Positions 5,363 through 12,374 of a DNA stretch of 15,026 nucleotides are shown here, piece by piece. This DNA is from Patescibacteria group bacterium UBA6102 (GTDB lineage: Bacteria > Patescibacteriota > Minisyncoccia > Minisyncoccales > UBA5738). The notes beneath the pieces were generated by a model. The model was not told the DNA's origin and searched no databases. It was given only the letters and a program-made list of their open reading frames with translations. Position 1 is the stretch's first letter. Each line of letters begins with the position of its first letter. Location of the stretch: the NCBI GenBank assembly GCA_002423555.1, contig DIWQ01000033.1, positions 1 to 15,026 of the forward strand, given 5' to 3'. The translations under genes were made by a program, and so were the position numbers.

Positions 5363-5833
5363 ATGGTAAAAGTTGAGGGATTGGAGGTAATCCCCATCGG
5401 CATAGGCAAAAGTCAAAATTCAGAAAGACTCGGAGAATTAGCTTCGCGAGCACCAAAAGTTTTTTTGAGTCTGATAAGTAGCGAAGGTCGCATCGTCGGC
5501 TTTGAAGTCAAACCGGAGCCAGATAGTGATTATGCACACTGCTGGTGCGCCAGTTTGTTGCGCGGGTTAAGTTTTTGTCATTTCACCGCCAACATTCAAA
5601 CCGGCGCCAATTCTATCATCATTGATAATGAGATAGTTGACGGCGGCAAGTTGTCATGGCCGATAACTCGCATGGAAGAACTAAAAAACGCCGTTCGCAA
5701 AATGCGCATGGGTGACATCAGCCATTACTTGATATCACGGCGTGGTGGCAGTAATGACCTCCCCTATTTCGACGGTTTTACCATCGTGAACAGGGACATG
5801 GTCAAAATCCTTGAACCGCTTGAACCAGGATGA
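5363..5833 (+). CDS. Hypothetical protein, unrecognised
   Basis: The frame opens at ATG 5354, but GGAGG (5349-5353) is nine bases before ATG 5363, so I take 5363 as the start, giving 156 residues. I do not recognise the family. The N-terminal half looks like a mixed strand/helix domain (VEGLEVIPIGIG; KVFLSLISSEGRIVGFEV); the middle has a Cys/His group HCWCASLLRGLSFCHF (about 59-74) which might bind metal; then SIIIDNEIVDGG, an amphipathic helix MEELKNAVRKMRMGD, and a C-terminal end FTIVNRDMVKILEP. No signal peptide or membrane segment is evident. It has its own structured leader and terminator, so it is a single-gene unit. The strong ribosome site is unlike the housekeeping genes and fits an accessory or imported gene. 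Confidence 0.65.
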   Translation: MVKVEGLEVIPIGIGKSQNSERLGELASRAPKVFLSLISSEGRIVGFEVKPEPDSDYAHCWCASLLRGLSFCHFTANIQTGANSIIIDNEIVDGGKLSWPITRMEELKNAVRKMRMGDISHYLISRRGGSNDLPYFDGFTIVNRDMVKILEPLEPG

Positions 5834-5866
5834 CGGAGAAGCATAATATGCGCCGTCTCTTTTTTT
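5832..5866 (+). terminator. Terminator of the 5363 gene
   Basis: GACGG (5832-5836) pairs with CCGTC (5853-5857), with an inner GCAT/ATGC stem, followed by a run of T. It begins at the stop codon. Confidence 0.8.
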
Positions 5867-5889
5867 TATCCAAACGCAAATTTGTATGT

Positions 5890-5909
5890 AATCAATTACG
5901 TAATTGATT
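5890..5909. repeat. Perfect 20-bp palindrome
   Basis: AATCAATTACGTAATTGATT is its own reverse complement with no spacer. It lies between two convergent genes' terminators, away from any start codon. A repeated CGTAATT follows at 5911-5917. This looks like a dimeric protein-binding site; no candidate binder is evident. Confidence 0.8.
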
Positions 5910-5954
5910 GCGTAATTCGTTTCACATAGTGTAATGAGATGCACAATAACAAGA

Positions 5955-5990
5955 CAAAAAAGCGCGGGATTGCCGCGCCCCAATTTTTAT
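5955..5990 (-). terminator. Terminator of the HigBA-like operon
   Basis: GCGCGG (5962-5967) pairs with CCGCGC (5973-5978) around a 5-base loop. On the minus strand it is followed by a T-run (5961 down to 5956). Confidence 0.8.
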
Positions 5991-6000
5991 GAATTGATTT

Positions 6001-6399
6001 TTAATTTTGTCTTGGTCGGGATTTTGGCTTCGTATTTTTATATCGTTTGATTTTTTCTTTCACAAGCATCGGTTCAGAGCGGCGGAAAGAAATGCTTTGA
6101 TTTTTCTTGGTCTCTTCCTCCAAAAAAGCGAATTTGGGCGCGATCAATTCGGTACCAAGAGCTTTTGCCATCCGCTCCAAAAACGACAAACCGGGCAAAT
6201 AATTGCCGCTTTCGGCGCGGGAAATCGCCGCCTGTTTGGTTTTCATTTTTTTTGCCAATTCTTTTTGCGTGAGGCCACATTTTATGCGAATTTTATTTAT
6301 CGCCAAGGCAATATCCAATCTAATGTCATTAACTTCCCCATAATCGTTAAGATACTCTTGGCTTTTCGCCAACTCTTTTTTTAAATCTTTTGAATCCAT
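6001..6399 (-). CDS. HigA-like antitoxin, XRE/HTH family
   Basis: A 132-residue protein with an XRE-type helix-turn-helix at about residues 30-84: ALAINKIRIKCGLTQKELAKKM, then KQAAISRAESGNYLPGLSFLERMAKALG. The last ~35 residues are basic and probably disordered (KEKIKRYKNTKPKSRPRQN). It starts two bases after the toxin stop, the toxin-first order typical of HigBA. It should neutralise the toxin and repress the operon promoter at 6829-6857, where a 16-bp palindrome (6807-6822) is the likely operator. Family is firm; regulation is inferred. Confidence 0.85.
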   Translation of the reverse strand: MDSKDLKKELAKSQEYLNDYGEVNDIRLDIALAINKIRIKCGLTQKELAKKMKTKQAAISRAESGNYLPGLSFLERMAKALGTELIAPKFAFLEEETKKNQSISFRRSEPMLVKEKIKRYKNTKPKSRPRQN

Positions 6400-6401
6400 A
6401 A

Positions 6402-6764
6402 TTATTTAAGTTGATATTTATTTCTTACTTCCATCGCCGTTCTTATTGCTTTATTTATTTCTTGCGGCGGCGTTTTTTGTCCCTTTTTCCTGAACGCATG
6501 ACAAGTAATCGCGATATCCTCATCTATCATCACAAAGAAAAAACGGAATTCAAAAGCAATAAACTCATAAAGGGCAAATCCATATTTTTTTCTGCATTCT
6601 TTAAAATCGTCCACATCCCCTGTGTGATATAATTCCCCCAAAGTGAAATCTGCCACATTTTTAAATTTTCTTTTAATCTTTCTTATGTCGCGCGGACTTT
6701 GTTTGTCAATAAATTCTTGCACCGGTTTTATCCCTTTGAGGTTTAGCCAAAAAATAAATCTCAT
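6402..6764 (-). CDS. HigB/RelE-type toxin (Gp49-like family)
   Basis: From ATG at 6764 the protein is 120 residues; the frame extends to a TTG at 6797, which I reject because it lies inside the probable 5' leader. The C-terminal block CHAFRKKGQKTPPQEINKA (about 88-106) is the signature of phage-derived Gp49-like/HigB toxins, ribosome-dependent mRNA-cleaving RelE-fold enzymes. The N-terminal region KPVQEFIDKQSPRDIRKIKRKF also fits, as does LYEFIAFEFRFFFVMI for the central strands. It is first in a two-gene operon with the XRE antitoxin. Length and motifs are intact, so it is likely active. Confidence 0.85.
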   Translation of the reverse strand: MRFIFWLNLKGIKPVQEFIDKQSPRDIRKIKRKFKNVADFTLGELYHTGDVDDFKECRKKYGFALYEFIAFEFRFFFVMIDEDIAITCHAFRKKGQKTPPQEINKAIRTAMEVRNKYQLK

Positions 6765-6806
6765 AAAAATACGGCCCTTTATTGATAGTAACCACAAACA
6801 ATCATC

Positions 6807-6822
6807 ATAACAATTTTGTTAT
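6807..6822. promoter_or_regulatory. Operator-like palindrome of the HigBA-like operon
   Basis: ATAACAATTTTGTTAT has 7-bp arms and a 2-base spacer. It overlaps the expected start of transcription of the toxin gene, a usual position for antitoxin autorepression. Confidence 0.6.
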
Positions 6823-6828
6823 ATTTCC

Positions 6829-6857
6829 ATATTATCTCCCCCGCCAAACAATGTCAA
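6829..6857 (-). promoter_or_regulatory. Promoter of the HigBA-like operon
   Basis: On the minus strand TTGACA (6857-6852) is followed by a 17-base spacer and TAATAT (6834-6829). The start of transcription should fall near 6822, inside the operator-like palindrome, about 58 bases before the toxin ATG. Confidence 0.75.
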
Positions 6858-6875
6858 TATCAAAAAGGCGCGTGT

Positions 6876-6900
6876 CAAAAAGGCGCGGCAACCCGCGCCT
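6876..6900 (-). terminator. Terminator of the fic-cysS unit
   Basis: AGGCGCGG (6881-6888) pairs with CCGCGCCT (6893-6900) around CAAC, with a T-run on the minus strand after it. The 12-base word CAAAAAGGCGCG occurs twice in tandem here (6861-6872 and 6876-6887), so the left arm is duplicated. Confidence 0.85.
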
Positions 6901-6915
6901 CTTTATAATTTGATT

Positions 6916-8280
6916 TTACAGCCGGTACTTCGTGCCTTCTTTGGAATCGTAGATCTTGACGCCCATTGCCAACAGGCGGTCGCGTATCTGGTCGGACTTG
7001 GCGAAATCTTTCGCCGCACGGGCGGCGTCGCGCTCCTTGACCAGCGATTCAATAAATTCGTCGCTTTTTGCCTGATCAAATTGCATAAATCCCAAAAAGG
7101 TGTTGACTTGGTTTAAAAACTCAAATGTCCGTTTGCCGGATTTTTCTTTTTGGTTTTGCGCACGGATGAAATCAAACAGCGCGGCGAACGCCTGCGGAGT
7201 GTTCAAATCGTTGTCCAGCGCGGCGCAGAATTTTTCTTTTGTCTCGTTGACAACCGCTTCATCGGCGTTATCGTCATAAGCCGCGTCAACTTTGTTGAAA
7301 ACAAATTCATCAATGCGGGCCAAAGAATTTTTTGCCTGATCCAACCCGGCATCGGAAAAATCCACCGCCGCGCGGTAATGATTGGAAATAAAGAAATAAC
7401 GAAGGACTCGGTAGTCATATTGTTTCAGAACATCACGGATGGTTTTGAAATTTCCCAGCGATTTGGACATTTTCACCGAATTGATATTCAAAAATCCGGT
7501 ATGCATCCAATAGCGCACGAACGGCACCTTGCCGGTGATTGATTCTATTTGCGTGATCTCGGCTTCGTGATGGGGGAAAATCAGATCAATCGCGCCGCCG
7601 TGAATGTCATATTGCGGACCGAATTCAACCTCGGTGATGGCGGTGTCTTCAATGTGCCAGCCGGGCCGGCCCTTGCCCAACTCGGTTTCCCATGACGGCT
7701 CCCCTTCTTTGGATGATTTCCACAAACAAAAATCGTTCCACCCGCGCTTGAAATCGCTTTCGTCAATGCGCGACACGCCGTCGGTTTCCTTCAATTCGGT
7801 GCGTCCCGACAGTTTGCCATAATCTTTGAATTTGGCAATCTCAAAATACCAACTGCCGTCCGGCGCCTGATATGCCAGACCTTTGTCAACCATCCGTTTC
7901 ACCTGGCTCACGATATTTTCAATGTAGTCCGTGGCGCGCGCGTATTTGCTCACCGCCGTGTTGTGCAGTGCCAGCATATCGTCTTTGTAAATTTTTTCAT
8001 AATCATCGGCCAGCTGGCGCCAGCTGATTCCCCTTTCCGCGGCCCGCTTAATAATCTTGTCGTCCAGATCGGTGATATTTTGCAAATAATTCACCTCAAA
8101 CCCGCGCCAACGCAGATATTTGACGATGAAATCAAATTGCGTGTAAGTTTTGGCATGGCCCAAATGCGACAAATCATAAACCGTCGGCCCGCAAACGAAA
8201 AATTTGATCTTCCCCTCCTCCATCGGCGTCAATTCGCTCACCTTGCGCGACATTGTACTGTATATTTTTATTTTGTTCAT
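6916..8280 (-). CDS. cysS: Cysteinyl-tRNA synthetase
   Basis: This class I synthetase charges tRNA-Cys with cysteine. From ATG at 8280 it is 454 residues, normal for the family; the frame's TTG at 8307 lies within the fic gene and is rejected. Motifs: FFVCGPTVYDLSHLGHAKT (27-45, zinc-ligand Cys30 and HIGH form HLGH 39-42), GRPGWHIEDTA (204-214), YDIHGGAIDLIFPHHEAE (224-241, zinc-ligand His and Glu) and KMSKS (270-274). The position that is a zinc-binding Cys in the E. coli enzyme (GWHIEC) is Asp212 here. It starts 5 bases after the fic stop and probably shares that transcript. A weak AGGA lies 14 bases upstream, too far for a normal ribosome site. Confidence 0.97.
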   Translation of the reverse strand: MNKIKIYSTMSRKVSELTPMEEGKIKFFVCGPTVYDLSHLGHAKTYTQFDFIVKYLRWRGFEVNYLQNITDLDDKIIKRAAERGISWRQLADDYEKIYKDDMLALHNTAVSKYARATDYIENIVSQVKRMVDKGLAYQAPDGSWYFEIAKFKDYGKLSGRTELKETDGVSRIDESDFKRGWNDFCLWKSSKEGEPSWETELGKGRPGWHIEDTAITEVEFGPQYDIHGGAIDLIFPHHEAEITQIESITGKVPFVRYWMHTGFLNINSVKMSKSLGNFKTIRDVLKQYDYRVLRYFFISNHYRAAVDFSDAGLDQAKNSLARIDEFVFNKVDAAYDDNADEAVVNETKEKFCAALDNDLNTPQAFAALFDFIRAQNQKEKSGKRTFEFLNQVNTFLGFMQFDQAKSDEFIESLVKERDAARAAKDFAKSDQIRDRLLAMGVKIYDSKEGTKYRL

Positions 8281-8285
8281 TGATT

Positions 8286-9161
8286 TTATTTTATTCCTAT
8301 TTTCCAAATTCCTTTTTCCAAAAACGCCTCCACTGTTTGTCTATTCGCCTTATTAAGCATGCTTGAATATGAAAATTTATGAAGCTTGGCAAATTCTTTC
8401 AAGGTTATTATTTTTTTGTCTTCCAAATAGGCAAGCCGCTTGTGATAACTGTTTAAAAGCGCACGCCCGACAATTTGTTCCATTATTTTGGTTTTTCCGC
8501 CTTGATCGAATTCTCTGAACGCTTCGTAATATTTCTTCCGATCAATAAATTTGATGTTAATCGGCACAAATCCTTCTCGGATGAGCAAATAATTATTCAG
8601 CACTCGGCCAATGCGTCCATTGCCATCAATAAAAGGATGGATGTGCTCAAAATCAAGATGCAATTTTGCGATTCTTTCAACGATGTTTTTTTTGATATCG
8701 GCGTTATATCCGGCAATCATTTTCTCCAGCCGCGCCGGCACTTCTTTGGGATTAACCGCGATATAATTCCCCACGCGGACCCACTCGCTATCATTTCTGA
8801 ATCGGCCGGCGGCATCATCGCGAATATTGGAAAGCAACATCTTGTGCAACAGCAATATCAAATCAATATCAAGCTCCCGCTCTTTGGCTTTTTTGTTTAT
8901 GTAGGATGCAACTCGCGCAAGATTTTTCGCTTCAAAAATTTCCCTTTCGGAAATATATCTATCCAAATCTATCTGCAACAATATTTTTTCAGTCTCTTCA
9001 AAAGTAAGCGTGCTGTTTTCAATCGCGTTGGAATTATAAACTTGCTCGGCAATCTCCGTCTCGCCGATTAATTCCAAAAGTTGCTGTTTTCCGGTTGCAA
9101 TCGCGTAATATCGTGCGCGCAACTCGCCAATTTTATTATAGACACTTGATACTTTCGCCAT
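8286..9161 (-). CDS. Fic family AMP-transferase with N-terminal inhibitory helix
   Basis: A 291-residue Fic protein. The catalytic loop HPFIDGNGRIGR (175-186) is complete, with His175, Asp179, Asn181, Arg183 and Arg186. An N-terminal inhibitory motif SNAIEN (44-49; S-x-x-x-E-N, Glu48) is present, making it a class II, self-inhibited Fic protein. The C-terminal ~70 residues (ALLNSYHKRLAYLEDKKIITLKEFAKL...) look like a winged-helix domain as in many such stand-alone Fic proteins. It is intact and probably moves AMP onto a hydroxyl of a target protein; target unknown. It is transcribed into cysS, with a 5-base gap. The upstream region shares an inverted repeat with the divergent HPS-like gene. 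No Shine-Dalgarno site. Confidence 0.92.
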   Translation of the reverse strand: MAKVSSVYNKIGELRARYYAIATGKQQLLELIGETEIAEQVYNSNAIENSTLTFEETEKILLQIDLDRYISEREIFEAKNLARVASYINKKAKERELDIDLILLLHKMLLSNIRDDAAGRFRNDSEWVRVGNYIAVNPKEVPARLEKMIAGYNADIKKNIVERIAKLHLDFEHIHPFIDGNGRIGRVLNNYLLIREGFVPINIKFIDRKKYYEAFREFDQGGKTKIMEQIVGRALLNSYHKRLAYLEDKKIITLKEFAKLHKFSYSSMLNKANRQTVEAFLEKGIWKIGIK

Positions 9162-9179
9162 AGTTTATACATAGCATAC

Positions 9180-9210
9180 TTTCACGATTTAAACAACCAT
9201 AATCGTGAAA
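9180..9210. promoter_or_regulatory. Inverted repeat between fic and HPS-like gene
   Basis: TTTCACGATT (9180-9189) and AATCGTGAAA (9201-9210) form a perfect 10-bp inverted repeat 18 bases before the fic start. A third half-site TTTTTCACG follows at about 9228-9236. It is a candidate operator for the divergent pair, perhaps read by the Fic protein's C-terminal winged helix; that link is speculation. Confidence 0.55.
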
Positions 9211-9291
9211 ATACGCATTTTAAACCTATTTTTCACGCTTTTGCCCAATTTTTACTCCAAATCAACAAATTTTTAATCGCATCCTTTAATG

Positions 9292-9300
9292 TGTTATAAT
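9292..9300 (+). promoter_or_regulatory. Extended -10 promoter, leaderless gene
   Basis: TGTTATAAT is a full extended -10. The expected start of transcription, about 7 bases after it, coincides with the ATG at 9306, so the mRNA should be leaderless. The -35 is weak (TTTAAT, 9272-9277, 17-base spacer). Confidence 0.7.
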
Positions 9301-9305
9301 GAGGT

Positions 9306-9992
9306 ATGGCAAAACTAAACGGTAAAAAAAGATACTTGCAAATCGCGCTCAACGGCGATCTGGCCGACGCGCAAAAAATCATCGCGCGCCTACCCGCCAG
9401 CGATCGCATCATCATTGAGGCTGGCACGCCGCTGATTAAGGAACACGGCATCACCGCCGTGTCCCGCTTGAATTATTGGTGGCAAAAACGGTTGGACAGC
9501 GCGAAGATCAACGCGCCGGCCTATATCGTGGCGGATCTAAAAACCATTGACCGTGGCGCCACCGAGACGCAAATGGCCGCCGGCGCCGGCGCATCCGCGG
9601 CGGTTGCCATGGGCCAGGCGCCGATAGAAACCTTGAATTCATTCATCGCCGAATGCGAAAACCTGGGCATTGACGCAATGATTGATATGATGAACGTGGA
9701 ATATTCCCTGAATGTTTTGCGCCGATTAAAAAAACAGCCCGCGGTTGTTATTTTGCACCGCGGCGTGGACGAAGAAATTTTCAACCGGGAAAAACAAATC
9801 CCCTATCACGAAATTCAGCGCGTCAAGGGCAATTATGACATTATGCTGGCGATTGCCGGCGGCGACACGCCCCGCGAAGTCCAGCGAGCGCTTTTCAACA
9901 GCGCCGACATCGCCGTGGTCTGGAAAAACTTCTACACCGCCACCGGCGACACCGTCGCCCTCGCCCAAGAATTCTTGCGCCAAATCAAATGA
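9306..9992 (+). CDS. HPS/KGPDC/OMPDC-superfamily protein (3-hexulose-6-phosphate synthase-like)
   Basis: A 228-residue beta/alpha barrel. I see the superfamily's catalytic DxKxxD as Asp77-Leu-Lys79-Thr-Ile-Asp82, the phosphate/substrate block IEAGTPLI (37-44, Glu38), LHRGVDEE (150-157) and the closing GGDTPREVQRALFNSADIAVVWKNF, which stands where HPS has its second phosphate-binding loop. These fit hexulose-6-phosphate synthase, which joins formaldehyde and ribulose 5-phosphate, or in reverse makes ribulose 5-phosphate in many archaea. The first-strand Asp (ALD in relatives) is Asn16 (ALNGD), a change in an active-site position, so substrate may differ. No isomerase (PHI) gene is next to it. 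It is a single-gene unit with a leaderless start. Confidence 0.75.
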   Translation: MAKLNGKKRYLQIALNGDLADAQKIIARLPASDRIIIEAGTPLIKEHGITAVSRLNYWWQKRLDSAKINAPAYIVADLKTIDRGATETQMAAGAGASAAVAMGQAPIETLNSFIAECENLGIDAMIDMMNVEYSLNVLRRLKKQPAVVILHRGVDEEIFNREKQIPYHEIQRVKGNYDIMLAIAGGDTPREVQRALFNSADIAVVWKNFYTATGDTVALAQEFLRQIK

Positions 9993-10008
9993 TTGGGAGC
10001 GGCACGCG

Positions 10009-10542
10009 CTATCGATGGCCGACGGCATAATTCATGCCGTAATTGGTCGGGCACTGGGCATTGGCATCGCAAGTCGCCAAATCCGCGGCGGCGGGTTTTT
10101 CAAGTTTGGCATAGACATAAAAACCGCTTCCGCGCAAATAAAGCATATAAGCATATCCTGCCGTCGTGCTACAAGATGTTCCGCCGGTCGGATCCTTTAC
10201 GATTGTGGATAATTTGCCGCCGTCTTCAACAAGCGCCCGCGCAATGGAGCGCCCGTAAGCGCCTCCTTCAGCGCTGAACCAACCGCAACCGCAACCCGTG
10301 CCGGTATCGCTTCCCCATCCGCTGTTTAAAATCTGATAACGATTATAATCAAGATTATATAGTTCCACCGCTTTGGCAATTTGCACCAAATCCTGCCGCC
10401 GCCGCGCATCGCGCGCGGCGGCGCGTATATCTTGCATCGCCACCATCACCATCCCCGACAGCGTGCCGATAATAGAAATCACCACCAACAACTCAATCAA
10501 AGTAAACCCTTTTTGTTTTTTTGAGTGCGAAAATTCAAACAT
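10009..10542 (-). CDS. Type IV pilin-like / GspG-type pseudopilin
   Basis: A 177-residue prepilin. The short basic leader MFEFSHSKKQKG ends at the prepilin peptidase site Gly12-Phe13, followed by the methylated N-terminal helix FTLIELLVVISIIGTLSGMV with the conserved Glu at mature position 5. The amphipathic continuation ARDARRRQDLVQIAKAVELYNLDYNRY is common in CPR pilins. The C-terminal domain is Gly/Cys-rich (GCGCGW; two more Cys pairs), consistent with disulfide-closed loops outside the cell. It should be processed by PilD and assembled on the cell surface; no other pilus gene is in the window. The ATG lies just after AAGAG, a poor ribosome site. Downstream, its stop is 17 bases from the convergent HPS-like gene. 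Confidence 0.9.
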   Translation of the reverse strand: MFEFSHSKKQKGFTLIELLVVISIIGTLSGMVMVAMQDIRAAARDARRRQDLVQIAKAVELYNLDYNRYQILNSGWGSDTGTGCGCGWFSAEGGAYGRSIARALVEDGGKLSTIVKDPTGGTSCSTTAGYAYMLYLRGSGFYVYAKLEKPAAADLATCDANAQCPTNYGMNYAVGHR

Positions 10543-10570
10543 CTCTTGTTTTGATTTTAGCGCGCCTCGT

Positions 10571-10640
10571 TGAAAATGGCGAAGGTGAAAATGGCGAAGG
10601 TCTAACCTTCGCCATTTCGCCGCGGAAGGTTAGACCTTCG
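10571..10640. repeat. Dispersed compound palindrome, copy B, with tandem repeat
   Basis: A 15-base unit TGAAAATGGCGAAGG is repeated exactly (10571-10585, 10586-10600). From there CGAAGGTCTAACCTTC (10595-10610) pairs perfectly with 10625-10640 over 16 bp. A competing hairpin also exists: 10589-10601 with 10605-10617 (13 bp, loop CTA). The GGTCTAACC/GGTTAGACC core is shared with copies A and C. It lies between argS and the pilin gene and may end or attenuate the argS transcript. Confidence 0.75.
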
Positions 10641-10663
10641 TAAAATCGAATAAGTTGCAAGAT

Positions 10664-12292
10664 CTACATTTTTTCCGGCGCGGAAACGCCCAGCAAACCA
10701 AGCGTGTTTTGCAAAACTATCTTTGCCGCCAAGACCAACCCCAGACGCGCCCGGGCGGTTTTTTTATCCTCGCCGATCACTTGGCAATCGTGGTAAAACT
10801 TGTGAAATTTGGCCGCGATCCCCAACGCGTAAAGGCAAATGCGCTGGATTTGATAATCGTTCGCGGTATCGGCGACAATCTCGGGGAAACGCAAGAGTCG
10901 TTTTGCCAATTCAATCTCACTTTGATGTCGCAAGCCCGACAGAGGTTGGACCCCTGCAGGCTTACTGGAGCCAACCCCCTGCTTTTGGGCTTTCTTCAAA
11001 ATACTGGCAATGCGCGCATGGGCGTATTGGACATAGAACACCGGCGAATCGGCGGATTTTTTCTTGGCCAATTCAACGTCAAATTCCATTTGCGACTGCA
11101 AAGAATTTTGCAAATAGAAAAACCGGGCCGCATCCACGCCCACCTCGTCGATCAACCAATTCAAGGCAACGATATTGCCCTCTCTTTTGGAAATCTTGCC
11201 GCCCTTGATGGTGACGATCTGACAAATCAAAACTTCAAACTCGCCCTTATAACCCAAGATATCCATCACCGCCTTCATTCGCGGCACGTGCCCTTGATGA
11301 TCGGCGCCCCAAATGTCAATGATTTTTTTATAGCCGCGCTTGATTTTGTTGTGATGGTAAGCGATATCCGACAAAAAATATGTCGGACTGCCGTTTGAAC
11401 GCAGAAGCACTTCGTCCTTCTGGCCGTATTTTGACATATCCAGCCAATAGGCGCCATCTTTTTCAAACACCAGCCCCTTTTTTTTCAAGAAATCATAGGT
11501 TTTAATGATCAATCCCCGCTTGTAGAGGCACTCTTCAAAAATCCAACCGTGAAATTTGATTTTCAAATCTTTGGCAATGAATTTTTGCAAATCCTTGAGC
11601 ACCGCTTGCGCCAAAAAATAACCGGCATCGGTTTCGGAACTGATTTTTGAGAGCTTCTTTTGCAAAGACGCGATCTTTTCTTTCAAATAGGGCGACAGAT
11701 AGGCCTCTCCCCGCCCCAAGGCGGTGGCGCCCAGAGTTTGAATTTGCTTGGACACCCGCGCGTCGTTGACATAATATTCTTTTTCGGTTTTATGTCCGGA
11801 CATGGCCAAAACATTGCCCAGCGCGTCGCCATAGAACGCGCTCCAGCCGTTGCCCACGTGCAATTGCCCGCTGGGATTGGCCGAAATAAATTCCACCTGC
11901 GTTTTTTTGTTTTTGCCAACATTCACTTTACCGTAATTTTTGCCGAGTTTCAGAATTTTTCCGGCTTCGGCCAGCACATATCCGTCGCTCAATGAAAAGT
12001 TAACAAAACCGGGCGCGGCCGCTTCAATCTTTTTAAAAATTTTTGCCGCTTTTTTGTTTTGGTTCAGTTCTTCGGCGATTTTTTGCGCGATTCCCAACGG
12101 CGGCTTTTTGGCCGCGCCGGCCAGCCTCATCGCAATATTTGACGCATAGTCGCCATGGTTCGCATCCTTGCACGCGCTCAACGCTCCCGGTCCGATGATT
12201 TTATCAATATCAGCCGAACCCAAAAATCCGGCTGTCGCCAGTCTCCTTACCGCATCGTTGACCAACAAACCTATTTTTTCCCGCAACATCAT
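10664..12292 (-). CDS. argS: Arginyl-tRNA synthetase
   Basis: A 542-residue class I synthetase. The N-terminal domain (about 1-115) binds the tRNA D-arm region; the active site follows with ANPSGQLHVGN (138-148, HIGH form HVGN), YVNDARVSKQIQ (174-185) and WGADHQGHVPRM (328-339). The KMSKS loop is KISKREGN (366-373), a variant with Ile. The C-terminal anticodon-binding DALR domain runs from about 430 to the end. The gene starts ATG ATG with no Shine-Dalgarno site and is divergent from smpB, with an 82-base gap. Length is at the short end for the family. The tRNA-Arg(GCG) it would charge is 6 kb away in this window. Confidence 0.97.
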   Translation of the reverse strand: MMLREKIGLLVNDAVRRLATAGFLGSADIDKIIGPGALSACKDANHGDYASNIAMRLAGAAKKPPLGIAQKIAEELNQNKKAAKIFKKIEAAAPGFVNFSLSDGYVLAEAGKILKLGKNYGKVNVGKNKKTQVEFISANPSGQLHVGNGWSAFYGDALGNVLAMSGHKTEKEYYVNDARVSKQIQTLGATALGRGEAYLSPYLKEKIASLQKKLSKISSETDAGYFLAQAVLKDLQKFIAKDLKIKFHGWIFEECLYKRGLIIKTYDFLKKKGLVFEKDGAYWLDMSKYGQKDEVLLRSNGSPTYFLSDIAYHHNKIKRGYKKIIDIWGADHQGHVPRMKAVMDILGYKGEFEVLICQIVTIKGGKISKREGNIVALNWLIDEVGVDAARFFYLQNSLQSQMEFDVELAKKKSADSPVFYVQYAHARIASILKKAQKQGVGSSKPAGVQPLSGLRHQSEIELAKRLLRFPEIVADTANDYQIQRICLYALGIAAKFHKFYHDCQVIGEDKKTARARLGLVLAAKIVLQNTLGLLGVSAPEKM

Positions 12293-12356
12293 AAGGATAT
12301 GAATAATAATTAGATGATGATTTTACTTTTAACCGGTTTCAGTTTAACCTGAATTC

Positions 12357-12365
12357 TGATAAAAT
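12357..12365 (+). promoter_or_regulatory. Extended -10 promoter of smpB
   Basis: TGATAAAAT is an extended -10 whose expected start of transcription, near 12372, is only about 3 bases before the smpB ATG, so the mRNA is nearly leaderless. The -35 is weak. AAGGGA at 12368-12373 is too close to the ATG to act as a ribosome site. Confidence 0.6.
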
Positions 12366-12374
12366 AAAAGGGAA

